A stretch of DNA of 64,000 bases from positions 25,342 to 89,341 of the forward strand of contig JABHAA010000041.1 in NCBI GenBank assembly GCA_018674495.1, written 5' to 3'. The notes beneath the pieces are model-generated. The model was not told the DNA's origin. It did no database searches and saw only the letters and a program-made list of their open reading frames with translations. The DNA comes from Rhodospirillaceae bacterium (GTDB taxonomy: Bacteria > Pseudomonadota > Alphaproteobacteria > Rhodospirillales > UBA2165). Below are positions 44,098 to 53,025 of this stretch, piece after piece. Every line of letters begins with the position of its first letter. Position 1 is the stretch's first letter. A program made the translations under genes and the position numbers.

Positions 44098-45111
44098 TCA
44101 ACCACACAATTCCTGATGAATTCCAAGAAGGTCCGGAATGCTCTCTCGCTCGCGGCGGCCGAGACCGCATTCGGTGGCGATACCGAAATCGCTAACAACG
44201 GCGGTCGCCGCTTTGAGCCGGCGCATGGTGCCTTCCTTGCCGCCGGTCGCGTGCACCAGACCGAGATAAAGCTCGGTCTCGGGGCTCAAGGCCAAGTTTG
44301 CCAGCGGTGCAAAATAAGCGGCATCGTCGCGCTCGCGCGGTACCGGCAAATGGATCCAGGCAATGGGCCGCTTCGCCTTGTTTGCGGCGCCGTTGGCCAC
44401 ATCGACCAGATGCCCGGCATCGGTGGGCTCGATGAAGTGCTTGTGGCCGGAATCCCCATAACAAAGGTGTATCCCGGCTTCCACATTCTCGGGCACCAGA
44501 TCGATGAGCCCGGCCAGCCGGGTGGTAATCGCGTCCAACATGTCATCGCCCAAGTGGTTTTCCATAAGGCCTTCCAAGAGCCCAAACTCGCTGACCACTT
44601 CCCACTGGATAGAAAGCCGGTGGGCTGGAATAGTCTCCAGCATCTTGTCGAATTCCTGACCGAGGGCGCGGCTATAGGCCTGTTCGAACAGATCCCGCGA
44701 TCTCGGCTCTACATAGAAGGCGGCGACGGAGAGCGGTGTGGGAAGGCCGACCATAAAGCGTTTGTCGCCGGGAATGATCCCTTCAATGGTCAGCTTTTCG
44801 AACACGCCATAGGAGGAGATCGCGGCGTCGCCATAACCGAGATTGGGAAAGACGATTTCGTCCGCCGAAGTGACGCCGGGAACGATTTCATAGGGCGGAA
44901 AGGGGACATAAATGTTCTCGGTTTTGGAGACGCGCATCTGCGGGCTTTGGCCGATGCGTTTATTCTGTCAGCGGATCCAGGTGTCGCGCTCGCCCACCTC
45001 GCCATCGGGCAGGCGCTTCAAATGGCCGCCCAAATGCTCCATAGCGGCGCGAAAGCTTTCATCGGCGGTATCGTAGGGCGCGCTGCCGACCAAATGTGCG
45101 TTGCGTACCAT
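44098..45111 (-). pseudogene. MetE-like zinc enzyme interrupted by an in-frame TGA
   Basis: The frame starts at an ATG with GGAGG nine bases upstream and reads MVRNAHLVGSAPYDTADE, LKRLPDGEVGERDTWIR, then TGA as codon 48 (44968-44970), and continues without shift as QNKRIGQSPQMRVSKTENI to the normal end. The full product would be 337 residues of the MetE/UROD-like barrel with IHLCYGDSGH (His-x-Cys) and IATECGLGR (Cys) as zinc ligands. A Trp is expected at the stop (WIRWQ), so TGG to TGA by one base fits best. The 279 residues after an internal ATG could be made alone, but they would lack strand 1. Confidence 0.7.
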
Positions 45112-45143
45112 ATTCCATTCCTCCCAAACCCTTCCAAAAGCGA

Positions 45144-45515
45144 TTATAGCTGAAATTCAGGGTTATAGATCAAGCCGATCACATTGCCCCACGGATCCTT
45201 CACCGAGGCAACCATGATCTCGCCGCCCACATTGGCGGGATCGCTGTCCGCTTCGGCGCCCGCCGCGATAAAGCGGGCGGCGGCGGCCTCTATATCTTCC
45301 ACGCCCCAATAGCTGAGCACGTTGGCGGTCTTGGCACCGGCGGGCGTATCATCCGGCATCAGGCCCAGCTCATAGCCAGCGATATTGAAGCCGGCATAGA
45401 ACGGCTCATCGAAATAGGGAGCCGCACCGAAGGCGCCCGCGTACCAGGCCTTGGCCTTTTCCAGGTCGGTAACTTTGTAGATGGTGGTACGCAGGCCGAG
45501 AATGTCCGTTGCCAT
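45144..45515 (-). CDS. VOC-family (glyoxalase-like) protein
   Basis: A 123-residue vicinal-oxygen-chelate protein. TTIYKVTDLEKAKAWYAGAF is the first beta-alpha-beta unit, and VASVKDPWGNVIGLIYNPEF the last. The usual first metal His is replaced by Tyr, so this may be a binding or resistance-type member and not a metal enzyme. The ATG is chosen at MATDILG, behind GGAG; an upstream codon would add 21 basic residues. It is divergent from the hydroxyacid oxidase gene. Confidence 0.88.
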   Translation of the reverse strand: MATDILGLRTTIYKVTDLEKAKAWYAGAFGAAPYFDEPFYAGFNIAGYELGLMPDDTPAGAKTANVLSYWGVEDIEAAAARFIAAGAEADSDPANVGGEIMVASVKDPWGNVIGLIYNPEFQL

Positions 45516-45580
45516 TGTTCTTCTCCGTTGCTGGCGGGATAATGCTCCCCGGCAGCATAACCGAAATGGGGGAGACAATC

Positions 45581-46669
45581 ATGAGCGAGAATGCAGAAAT
45601 AGCGGCGCGCTTTCCGGCCAGCCACGATATCATCGTTGCCGCACGCCAGAATTTGAAACAAGCGGAATGGGATTATGTGTGCGGCGGCGCCGAAACCGAA
45701 ACCAGCCTCCGGCGCAATCGCCAGGCCCTGGACAGCCTTTCGTTTCGCCCCCGAGTGTTGCGCGATGTGTCCGATGTTGATACCGGCACTGAATTTCTTG
45801 GTCACAAAATGGCCATGCCGGTGATGCTGGCGCCCATCGGCGGGTTGCAGCGCATCCATGAAGGCGCGGCCTTGGCCGTCGATACGGCGGCCGAGCAAAT
45901 CGGCGTCATCAATATGGTCTCGGCGGTGACCGAGCCGGAGCTGGAAGTGACGGCGGCCAACTCGCCCCATGCCAAGGCGTTCCAGATTTATGTGCGCGGC
46001 GATTCCGATTGGCTGAAAGACTTGGTGCGCCGGGTCAAGGGCGCCGATTATGCGATGGTGGCGTTGACCGTGGATCTCGCCTATTACGGCAACCGGGAAC
46101 GGCTCAACCCGGCGCAGATGGCTTTGCGCGATGTCGCCCATCGCACCTGGCAGAAGACCGTGACTTGGGACACGGTGAAGATGCTGCAGGATGCGCTCGG
46201 CGATATCCCGTTCATGCTCAAGGGCATCCAGACCGCCGAGGATGCGCTTCTTGCCGTCGAACACGGGGTGGAGGTTGTCTATATTTCCAACCATGGCGGT
46301 CGCCAGATGGATTATGTGCGCGGCTCCATCGAAATTCTGCCGGAGATTGTCGACGCGGTGGAGGGGAAGGCCAAGATCATCATCGATGGCGGCTTTACCC
46401 GGGGCACCGATATCTTGAAAGCCATGTGCCTGGGCGCCGATCTGGTCGGCATTGGCCGCTTGCAGGCCTGGGGGCTGGCGGCGGCGGGGGCGGCGGGGGT
46501 TGTTCGCGTGCTCGAGATTTTGCAGAAAGAGATCGAGATTTCCATGGGGCTTTTGGGTGTCTCCCGCTTGGACCAGTTAAGCCCGGCCTATCTCACCCAA
46601 GGCACAACCGTACGCTTGCCCCACGAAATGAGCGCCTTTCCGCATTTGCCGGTGGACCGCCTTGAATAG
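45581..46669 (+). CDS. FMN-dependent alpha-hydroxy acid oxidase/dehydrogenase
   Basis: A 362-residue TIM barrel. The active-site signature is ISNHGGRQMDYVRGSIEILP near residues 237-256, with catalytic His and substrate Arg, and FMN binding by IDGGFTRGTDILKAMCLGAD near 265-284. The N-terminal VCGGAETETSLRRNRQALD opens the fold. It oxidises L-2-hydroxy acids such as lactate, glycolate or mandelate. GGGGGAG precedes the ATG by a good distance, rejecting a longer frame. Confidence 0.92.
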   Translation: MSENAEIAARFPASHDIIVAARQNLKQAEWDYVCGGAETETSLRRNRQALDSLSFRPRVLRDVSDVDTGTEFLGHKMAMPVMLAPIGGLQRIHEGAALAVDTAAEQIGVINMVSAVTEPELEVTAANSPHAKAFQIYVRGDSDWLKDLVRRVKGADYAMVALTVDLAYYGNRERLNPAQMALRDVAHRTWQKTVTWDTVKMLQDALGDIPFMLKGIQTAEDALLAVEHGVEVVYISNHGGRQMDYVRGSIEILPEIVDAVEGKAKIIIDGGFTRGTDILKAMCLGADLVGIGRLQAWGLAAAGAAGVVRVLEILQKEIEISMGLLGVSRLDQLSPAYLTQGTTVRLPHEMSAFPHLPVDRLE

Positions 46670-46719
46670 CCGGTACGGCTTTACGAGCGGCAGGTATTGG
46701 ATGCTATAGTTACTCCGTT

Positions 46720-47058
46720 ATGGATAAAAAACGCCTGAGCAAATTGAAAAAGACTCTGGTCGCCGCGCGCGATGAATTGGCGCGCCTGGCCCTCGCCACC
46801 GAAGCCGACCGCAAGCCGGTGGAACTGGATCAATCCTCCCAAGGCCGCTTGTCCCGGCTCGATGCCATCCAGGTGCAGGAAATGGCGCTCGAACAGGAAC
46901 GCCGCCGTGCGGTCGAGATCACGCGCATCGACGCGGCGCTGAGGCGCATGGACGAGGATGAATTTGGCTATTGCGTCAGTTGCGGCGACGATATCGCGCC
47001 AGCCCGGCTGGACAACAATCCGGCAGTGCCCACCTGCATCACGTGCGCCAGCAAATAA
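46720..47058 (+). CDS. TraR/DksA-family zinc-finger protein
   Basis: A 112-residue protein with a helical N-terminal pair and a C4 finger near the end: YCVSCGDDI...PTCITCASK (C-x2-C-x17-C-x2-C). It is shorter than DksA and lacks its long coiled-coil tip with two Asp, so it is a TraR-like RNA polymerase secondary-channel factor or a relative. Its presence ~4 kb from a RelA/SpoT-like gene is suggestive because DksA proteins cooperate with ppGpp, but a link is not shown. Confidence 0.88.
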   Translation: MDKKRLSKLKKTLVAARDELARLALATEADRKPVELDQSSQGRLSRLDAIQVQEMALEQERRRAVEITRIDAALRRMDEDEFGYCVSCGDDIAPARLDNNPAVPTCITCASK

Positions 47059-47073
47059 CAGCAATCTATAGAC

Positions 47074-47088
47074 AGGGAGATCGATTTG
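47074..47088 (+). promoter_or_regulatory. Ribosome site supporting a TTG start
   Basis: AGGGAGA at 47074-47080 lies five bases before the TTG at 47086. The first ATG in frame is 18 bases further, too far for this site, so the quinone oxidoreductase is read from TTG. Confidence 0.6.
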
Positions 47089-48069
47089 ACCGACGCCACC
47101 ACCATGAAAGCGATCTTCGCCGAACAGGCTGGCGGACCCGAAGTGCTGGCTTACAAAGACGTGCCGGTTCCGGCGCCGGGAGACGGCCAAGTGCTGATCA
47201 AGGTTGCCGCGGTCGGCGTTAATTATGCGGACGTCTATCAACGCAAAGGTGTCTACCGGACGCCGCCGCCGTGCATCCTCGGCAACGAGGGCGCGGGTAC
47301 CATCATCGGTTTCGGGCCCGGCGCCGGGCGCTTGGCCGAGGGCGCGGACGTTGCCTTTCGCGGCGCCGAGGGTGGTTACGCTGAATTTGTGTGTGTGCCG
47401 GAAAGCTGGTGCTATGAATTGCCGGACGGCGTGCCCGCCGAGGTCGGCGTTACCATGCAGGTGCAGGGCATGACCGCCCATTTCCTGGCCGATGATGTGG
47501 GCAAGCTGGAACCGGGAAAATCCTGCCTGGTTCATGCCGGCGCCGGCGGCGTCGGACAAACGTTAATTCAGATCGCCAAGCTCAAGGGCGCCCGCGTGCT
47601 GAGCACGGTCGGTGGTGCCTCCAAGGCCGAACGCGTCAAATCCATCGGCGCCGACGAAGTGATTTTATACCGGGATGTGGATTTCGTGGGCGCGGTGTTG
47701 GAACTGACCGATGGCGAGGGCGTCGATGCGGTGTTCGACGGCGTCGGCGCAGCGACCATCGAAGGCTCCATCGCCTCGGCTGGGTTTCAAGGCGTGGTGG
47801 CCTGGTACGGCGATGCCTCCGGCCCGGCGCCGCTATTGGATGCGCGCAAATTGGCGCCCAAATGTGTGGCATTAACCCGGGTAGGATTGCAGCGCTTCAT
47901 TCCCGACTGGCAAACGGTGGCGCGCCGCTGTGACGATCTGGCCGAATGGTATCGGTCGGGCTCGCTGAAATTCGATATCGCTCCCGCCCGCCCGCTGAGT
48001 GATGCCGCCGACGTGCACCGGGCCATGGAAGCCCGGATAACCACCGGCAAACAGATATTGGCGCCGTGA
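47086..48069 (+). CDS. Quinone oxidoreductase (MDR superfamily, zinc-free)
   Basis: A 327-residue medium-chain reductase. The N-terminal part has VGVNYADVYQRKGVYRTPPP near residue 44, and the NADPH fold is HAGAGGVGQTLIQIAKLKGA near 150. No catalytic zinc Cys is present, as usual for QOR/crotonyl-type members. It reduces quinones or enones with NADPH. A strong ribosome site decides the TTG start. It is the last plus-strand gene before the minus-strand catabolic operon. Confidence 0.92.
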   Translation: MTDATTMKAIFAEQAGGPEVLAYKDVPVPAPGDGQVLIKVAAVGVNYADVYQRKGVYRTPPPCILGNEGAGTIIGFGPGAGRLAEGADVAFRGAEGGYAEFVCVPESWCYELPDGVPAEVGVTMQVQGMTAHFLADDVGKLEPGKSCLVHAGAGGVGQTLIQIAKLKGARVLSTVGGASKAERVKSIGADEVILYRDVDFVGAVLELTDGEGVDAVFDGVGAATIEGSIASAGFQGVVAWYGDASGPAPLLDARKLAPKCVALTRVGLQRFIPDWQTVARRCDDLAEWYRSGSLKFDIAPARPLSDAADVHRAMEARITTGKQILAP

Positions 48070-48211
48070 AGGCTGGGCGGCGGCGCCAAGGGCCAACAGA
48101 TTAGGGCTAGGTCTCATCATTTGCCTCCGAGCAATTGGGACGGCCAAAATCGGCCGCCTACAGGGATATACAAATTATGGTGGGACTTATTCCCGAAACT
48201 GCGAAATAACT

Positions 48212-49546
48212 CTAACCCCGCCTGCCGGCAACGAGCCGCACTTTTCTTGGGCTCGCGCGCCACATGGCGAAGATGGATATGACACACATGACGAGGGCGA
48301 TGGAAAAGGCCTGTCTGTAAGAGCCTTGGAGGTCGAACAGATACCCGGTTGCCCAGGGTCCGAAGGCGGCGCCGAAGCCACTGGCGATACCTAAGAACCC
48401 GAAGATGATCCCATACTGGCGCCCCTGGAACAGTTCCGCCGGCACCGAGGCATAGATCCCCGTCATGCCGTAGCCAAGGAACCCTTGCGCTCCGACCATC
48501 AAATACATCAGCCAATCGGACGGCCACTGCTTGAGGGCCAGCAGCAAAACATAGCTCGCAAGGAAGCCGGCAAACGCCAGGCTCCAGGCCCATTCGCGCC
48601 CGACGCGGTCCGAAAAATGGCCGATAGCGATCTGACCGCCGATGCCGGTCAGCCCCACCAGGCCGAGGGCGACAGCCGCCGCTTCCGCCGATATGCCAAC
48701 ATCAATCAAATAACGGGTCTGGTGCACCTGCACCGCGTACCAGGCGTGAAGGCCGCTGAAAAAGGCCAATGCCAGCCACCAGAAGCGCGCCGTCCGCATG
48801 GCCAGCGGCAGGGTCCAGTCGGTCTCGGTCCAGGCCCGATCGACGATGCCGTCGCTTTTCGGCTCGGCCTTCGGCGATTCATCGTTCTGGACCTGGGCGG
48901 TCTCGCCGTCCGGCAGCAGACCCAGATCGGCGGGCCGATGGCGCTGGAATATGGCGTTGAGCGGCACCAGCACGGCGATCAGGACAATGGCGATAATCCA
49001 AAGGCTTTGCCGCCAACCCATCGTGTCTATGGCGAACTGCATCCAGGGAAACATGATGATCGAGCCAACGCCGACGCCGGAAAACGCAAGGCCGATAGCC
49101 AGCCCCCGGCGCCGGTCGAACCAGTGGGGCAGGAACATGGTGTGGCCCATATAGCTCATGAATATGGTGCCGCCGACCACCATCACGCCGAGGGTCATGT
49201 AGAAATGCCAGGGTAATGTGGCGAAGGTAGCGGCCATCAGTCCGAGCCCGGTCAGCACTGCGCCGATGGGAATTACGATGCGCGGGCCCCAGCGGTCCAT
49301 CATCGCGCCGATTGCCGGCGTCGCCAGGGTGGAGACGATAAAGCCGATGGAGAAGGTGGCCGCGATGGTCGCCCGGTTCCAGCCAAACTCATCCAGGATC
49401 GGCGGGAACAATAGCGAGAACGCGGTGCGCGTGTTGACGCCAATGCCCATGGTGACGAAGGCAACGGCGACAACCACCCAGCCGTAGAAAAACGGCAGCC
49501 CGAATGGGGTTCTGCCGCCGGCTTGGCTGAGCTTGGCTTGGATCAC
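48212..49546 (-). CDS. MFS transporter (OFA/monocarboxylate-like)
   Basis: A 444-residue carrier with twelve hydrophobic helices and a charged central loop (near 205-235). FYGWVVVAVAFVTMGIGVNT is helix 1, and GHTMFLPHWFDRRRGLAIGL is the loop 2-3 type signature near 130-150. The OFA/monocarboxylate branch moves organic acid anions. It begins with GTG overlapping the hydratase stop; that codon overlaps the GGAG, so the exact start is uncertain. It is the last gene of the minus-strand operon and probably imports its substrate. Confidence 0.88.
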   Translation of the reverse strand: MIQAKLSQAGGRTPFGLPFFYGWVVVAVAFVTMGIGVNTRTAFSLLFPPILDEFGWNRATIAATFSIGFIVSTLATPAIGAMMDRWGPRIVIPIGAVLTGLGLMAATFATLPWHFYMTLGVMVVGGTIFMSYMGHTMFLPHWFDRRRGLAIGLAFSGVGVGSIIMFPWMQFAIDTMGWRQSLWIIAIVLIAVLVPLNAIFQRHRPADLGLLPDGETAQVQNDESPKAEPKSDGIVDRAWTETDWTLPLAMRTARFWWLALAFFSGLHAWYAVQVHQTRYLIDVGISAEAAAVALGLVGLTGIGGQIAIGHFSDRVGREWAWSLAFAGFLASYVLLLALKQWPSDWLMYLMVGAQGFLGYGMTGIYASVPAELFQGRQYGIIFGFLGIASGFGAAFGPWATGYLFDLQGSYRQAFSIALVMCVISIFAMWRASPRKVRLVAGRRG

Positions 49547-50274
49547 TCCTTCATCCGCGATGACGAATTGACCGTGGCGTGCAGGTTGCGGGCGAAGTCA
49601 TTGACTGTCCTAATATCGTTATGGAAGGCGTTGCGGGCGAACTCTTTGACCGCCTTGACCGCCGGCAGGGGCGCTTTCTTCAAGGCCGCGATCAATTTGT
49701 CCACTTCGGCGTCCAGATCACCGGGCGCCGTCACCTTCGAGACCAGCCCGTAGGCGAGGGCGGTGTGGGCATCGATCTCCTCGGTCGAATAGGTCATGAA
49801 GACGGCGGCTTTCCTGTGCAACCGGTCGACCAGCGATGACATCGCCATGGTCGGCATGATGCCATGGCCCATTTCCGGAAGCGAGAAGCGGGCATCGTCG
49901 GCGGCCAAAGTCATGTCGCAGACGGCAGCCAGCGCACAGCCGAAGCCCAGCGCCCGGCCACGCACCACCGAGACAATCGGAACATCGATGTCGCGGAACG
50001 CGCCATAGGCATCGAAGATGATTTCGTTGTTGTCGCGAAGATCAAGGGCTTCGGGCGATCCGCCGTCGCCTTTGCGGCCCATCCCAGAGCGGCCCATGCA
50101 GAAATCGTCGCCGGCGCCGGTAAAGATGATGGCGCGCGCATCGGCGGCCAGCTCGCGCAAGGTGATAGCCAGCTGTGTGGCCAGGGGGTCAGAAACCCGA
50201 TTGCCGTCCTCGGCCATGTTCAAGGTGACTTTGGCGATATCGCCATCATGTTCGATTAGTACGTCGTCAGCCAT
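49543..50274 (-). CDS. Enoyl-CoA hydratase/isomerase-family protein
   Basis: A 243-residue crotonase-fold protein. GRALGFGCALAAVCDMTLAA near residues 99-118 forms the oxyanion loop and ARFSLPEMGHGIMPTMAM near 122-139 carries the usual catalytic Glu. It hydrates or isomerises CoA thioesters. GGGAG precedes the ATG. It is coupled to the MFS gene by a four-base overlap and follows the amidase gene at about 33 bases, so it belongs to the same operon. Confidence 0.9.
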   Translation of the reverse strand: MADDVLIEHDGDIAKVTLNMAEDGNRVSDPLATQLAITLRELAADARAIIFTGAGDDFCMGRSGMGRKGDGGSPEALDLRDNNEIIFDAYGAFRDIDVPIVSVVRGRALGFGCALAAVCDMTLAADDARFSLPEMGHGIMPTMAMSSLVDRLHRKAAVFMTYSTEEIDAHTALAYGLVSKVTAPGDLDAEVDKLIAALKKAPLPAVKAVKEFARNAFHNDIRTVNDFARNLHATVNSSSRMKE

Positions 50275-50307
50275 TTGGGTTACTCCCGCTAGTGTGATTG
50301 AAATTGG

Positions 50308-51693
50308 TTAGGCCAGGACAAAGTCCCGGAGCCAGAGACCTTGCGCCACCAAGCGTCGGTCCTGGTAATCAAAGCCGCCTAATTGTACCCCGAGCGGCAG
50401 CCCGCCCGATGCCAGCAAAGGCAGCGTCAGCGCCGGATTGCCGATCACCGAGCAGGGATCAAGGAACGACGCATCGCCGGTGGGCATGCCGATGGTCGCC
50501 GGGCCGGGCGCCGTCAGGGTGATACAGGCGTCGGCTTTTGTTTCGAGCGCTGCATAGGCGGCCTGCATGGCGTCGGCGCGCGCGCGGGCGGCGGCGAAAT
50601 CGTCGGCGGTCAGGTTGGCCATGATGTCTTGGCGGGAATGCACGTCCTGGCTCAACAGATCGGGGGACCGATCCAGATAGGCCAGCACCGGAAAGCGGCT
50701 TTCCCAATCGCGCAGCACGTCGGAGATTTCCAAAACATCGCCCATCATAATCTCGAATGCGTCCACGTCCTTGTCATCTTCGCGGCTGATGATTTGGACG
50801 CCGTCCTGGGCGAGGCTTTCCAGCATGGCATCGAACACGGCACGCACGTCGTCCGGGGTTTTCTCCCAGCCTGGCGTTTCCAGGCGGATCAGGCGGGCGG
50901 GCTTTTCCGGGGCCGGCATTTCGGTGGCGCCGGGCAGGCTAAGCCGGGTTACTTCGGCGCCAGCGTTCCGCGACATATAGTGCAGTGACAGCCACATGTC
51001 TTCGAGGCTGGCGGCCAATGTGCCGAGATGATTGATGCCGCGGCTGATCGGATTGATGCCTTCCAGATTGATGCAACCGAAGCTCGGCTTAAGGCCCCAA
51101 AGCCCGCAATAGGCGGCCGGGCGCATCACCGAGCCGCGCACTTGGGTGCCGAGCCCCATGGGGAACATGCGTGCGGCGACACCGGCGGCGGTGCCGCTGG
51201 ATGAGCCGCCCGGGGTGCGGTCCAGATCCCACGGATTGCGGGTCTTGCCCGGTGGGCGGGCGGCGAACTCGGTGGTGACGGTCTTGCCGATGATCGCGGC
51301 GCCGCCCCGTCTCAGCCAGTAAACGCACGCCGCGTCCCACTTGGATTGGTGGCCGGCGAACATGTCGCTGCCGTATTCGGTGGGCATGTCCTGGGTTTCG
51401 ATGATGTCCTTGACGCCGACGGGCATGCCGTCGACCGGGCTTAAGGGATTGCCATTCTTGTAACGCTGGGACGCGGCGTCGGCGGCGGCGCGGGCAATCT
51501 CCAAATTCTGGCAAACGAAGGCCATGACCTGGGGCTCGCGGGCTTGAATGGCTTCAATGCAGCGTTCCAGGTAATCCCGGGGCGTACTCGCGCCATCAAG
51601 GAAGGCCGGGATTTGGGATGTGAACGGCGCGAAGCCCGGCGCCTTGGGATCATAGGCCTCCATACCTTCGGCGCGATTGACCTGTTTGTTCAT
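50308..51693 (-). CDS. Amidase (amidase-signature family)
   Basis: A 461-residue Ser-Ser-Lys hydrolase. The lysine is in MPVGVKDIIE near residue 92, the cis-Ser in GGSSSGTAAGVAARM near 165, and the nucleophile in GTQVRGSVMRPAAYCG near 184-198. It hydrolyses linear amides to the acid and ammonia. GGAG precedes the ATG. It is 15 bases after the Rieske oxygenase gene, so an oxygenated amide or its precursor may be a shared substrate. Confidence 0.92.
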   Translation of the reverse strand: MNKQVNRAEGMEAYDPKAPGFAPFTSQIPAFLDGASTPRDYLERCIEAIQAREPQVMAFVCQNLEIARAAADAASQRYKNGNPLSPVDGMPVGVKDIIETQDMPTEYGSDMFAGHQSKWDAACVYWLRRGGAAIIGKTVTTEFAARPPGKTRNPWDLDRTPGGSSSGTAAGVAARMFPMGLGTQVRGSVMRPAAYCGLWGLKPSFGCINLEGINPISRGINHLGTLAASLEDMWLSLHYMSRNAGAEVTRLSLPGATEMPAPEKPARLIRLETPGWEKTPDDVRAVFDAMLESLAQDGVQIISREDDKDVDAFEIMMGDVLEISDVLRDWESRFPVLAYLDRSPDLLSQDVHSRQDIMANLTADDFAAARARADAMQAAYAALETKADACITLTAPGPATIGMPTGDASFLDPCSVIGNPALTLPLLASGGLPLGVQLGGFDYQDRRLVAQGLWLRDFVLA

Positions 51694-51708
51694 GACTAGC
51701 TCCGGTTT

Positions 51709-53007
51709 CTAGCCAAACGCGATCTGGCGTTCGGGACGTGCTTCGTTGAGGCGCTGGCAGTAGGCATCCAACCAGTTGGCATCCCTGGGCGCAACGAAAT
51801 ACCCCGAACGGGCGATGAAGAAATCCTCCGGCGTGTCGGCGGCCGGTGGGCGCGCGCCGGACTTGGCGAGGGCGTCCGCCGCCTGCAACATACGCCGCCT
51901 GGTAACCGCGATCATCTGATCCGATGGCGCCAGATGTTCAAACGGCAAATCGGCAATGCCGCCCATGCTTTCGGTGACCATGGTGTCCTGCAAAATCAGG
52001 CCTTCGATGCCGGAATAACTCTCGGTCCTCTGTTTCGCTCGGTCGATGCGATAATCGTTGCCGGCATTGGCGGCGCTCCGCCAGCGCCCAAACCAGTCCG
52101 TTGTATTGGGCTCGAAGTCGGTGAAATTGGCGACGCCGCCGGCCAGCCGGTTGGTGCCCGCTTTGCGTTTGCGCGTGACGCCGAAATAGACCGACATATT
52201 ATGGGTGTCGTCCATGGGTACCCAGGCGCGCGCCGCCACATGGCCGTCGATGGGACCGGTCGGCGACAAGGTCCAGAACGGAAACAGGAAATGGGCCACG
52301 CGCCAGTAATTGCCGCCGTCCTCGGTCGGATGGTAGGCGCCGTAGGCGGTGCCGCATTTGGTTTCGGTGATCTCGTATTCCGGCTGGCGGATGAAATCGC
52401 CGCGCTTGTCCGGCGACGCGGTATCAAAGTTAAGTCTGCCGGCCAGATCGCTGTGCAGGAAGCCGGCGTGGGAGGTATCGATCGAGCCTTCAAAGGATTG
52501 CAGATAGCTGCATTCGCGCTGGATGAAGACGGCGTTGACTTCCGCGTCAGGGGTCAGCGTCGCCTCGATATCAGGCAGCGCCGGAATATTGGACTGGTCG
52601 CCCATGAATACCCAGACCACGCCCGCCCGTTCCCGCGCCGCATAGGCCTTGGCCTTCACTTTATGTTTGAAGTCTTGGGCCGGCGGCACATTGGCCATAT
52701 CCATACAATTGCCCTCTACATCGAACTTCCAGCCGTGATAGACGCAGCGGATGCCGTCTTCTTCGTTGCGGCCAAAAAAGAGCGAGGCGCAGCGATGCGG
52801 GCAGCGATGATCCATGACGCCAACGCGGCCCGACGAATCCCGAAAGGCGACCAATTTTTCGCTCAAGAGCATCAGCCGTACCGGATCGCCGTCGGCCACC
52901 AATTCGCCGGACGCCGCCGCCGGAATCCAATATTGGCGCATCAATTCGCCCATCGCAGAGCCCGGCCCGGTGCGGGTCAGAATTTCGGCTTCGGCTTCGG
53001 TGGTCAT
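51709..53007 (-). CDS. Rieske non-heme iron oxygenase, alpha subunit (phthalate-dioxygenase type)
   Basis: A 432-residue oxygenase. The Rieske cluster is CPHRCASLFFG...CVYHGWKF near residues 69-93, and the mononuclear iron site is DTSHAGFLHSDLAG near 177-190. This arrangement, with no small subunit gene, is that of phthalate 4,5-dioxygenase and related demethylases. It inserts oxygen in an aromatic or N/O-alkyl substrate. The ferredoxin reductase partner is not present here. It is the first gene of the four-gene operon. A G-rich ribosome site lies before the ATG. Confidence 0.93.
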   Translation of the reverse strand: MTTEAEAEILTRTGPGSAMGELMRQYWIPAAASGELVADGDPVRLMLLSEKLVAFRDSSGRVGVMDHRCPHRCASLFFGRNEEDGIRCVYHGWKFDVEGNCMDMANVPPAQDFKHKVKAKAYAARERAGVVWVFMGDQSNIPALPDIEATLTPDAEVNAVFIQRECSYLQSFEGSIDTSHAGFLHSDLAGRLNFDTASPDKRGDFIRQPEYEITETKCGTAYGAYHPTEDGGNYWRVAHFLFPFWTLSPTGPIDGHVAARAWVPMDDTHNMSVYFGVTRKRKAGTNRLAGGVANFTDFEPNTTDWFGRWRSAANAGNDYRIDRAKQRTESYSGIEGLILQDTMVTESMGGIADLPFEHLAPSDQMIAVTRRRMLQAADALAKSGARPPAADTPEDFFIARSGYFVAPRDANWLDAYCQRLNEARPERQIAFG

Positions 53008-53025
53008 GAACGCCCCCTCAATTCC

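Noticed and set aside
44968..44970. TGA as a selenocysteine codon
   Set aside because: The neighbouring residues WIR-x-QNK suggest Trp, no selenocysteine function is known for this barrel position, and no selenium genes are in view.
45359..46294. Minus-strand 311-codon frame across the hydroxyacid oxidase
   Set aside because: A shadow; the plus strand carries the FMN-oxidase active site ISNHGGRQ.
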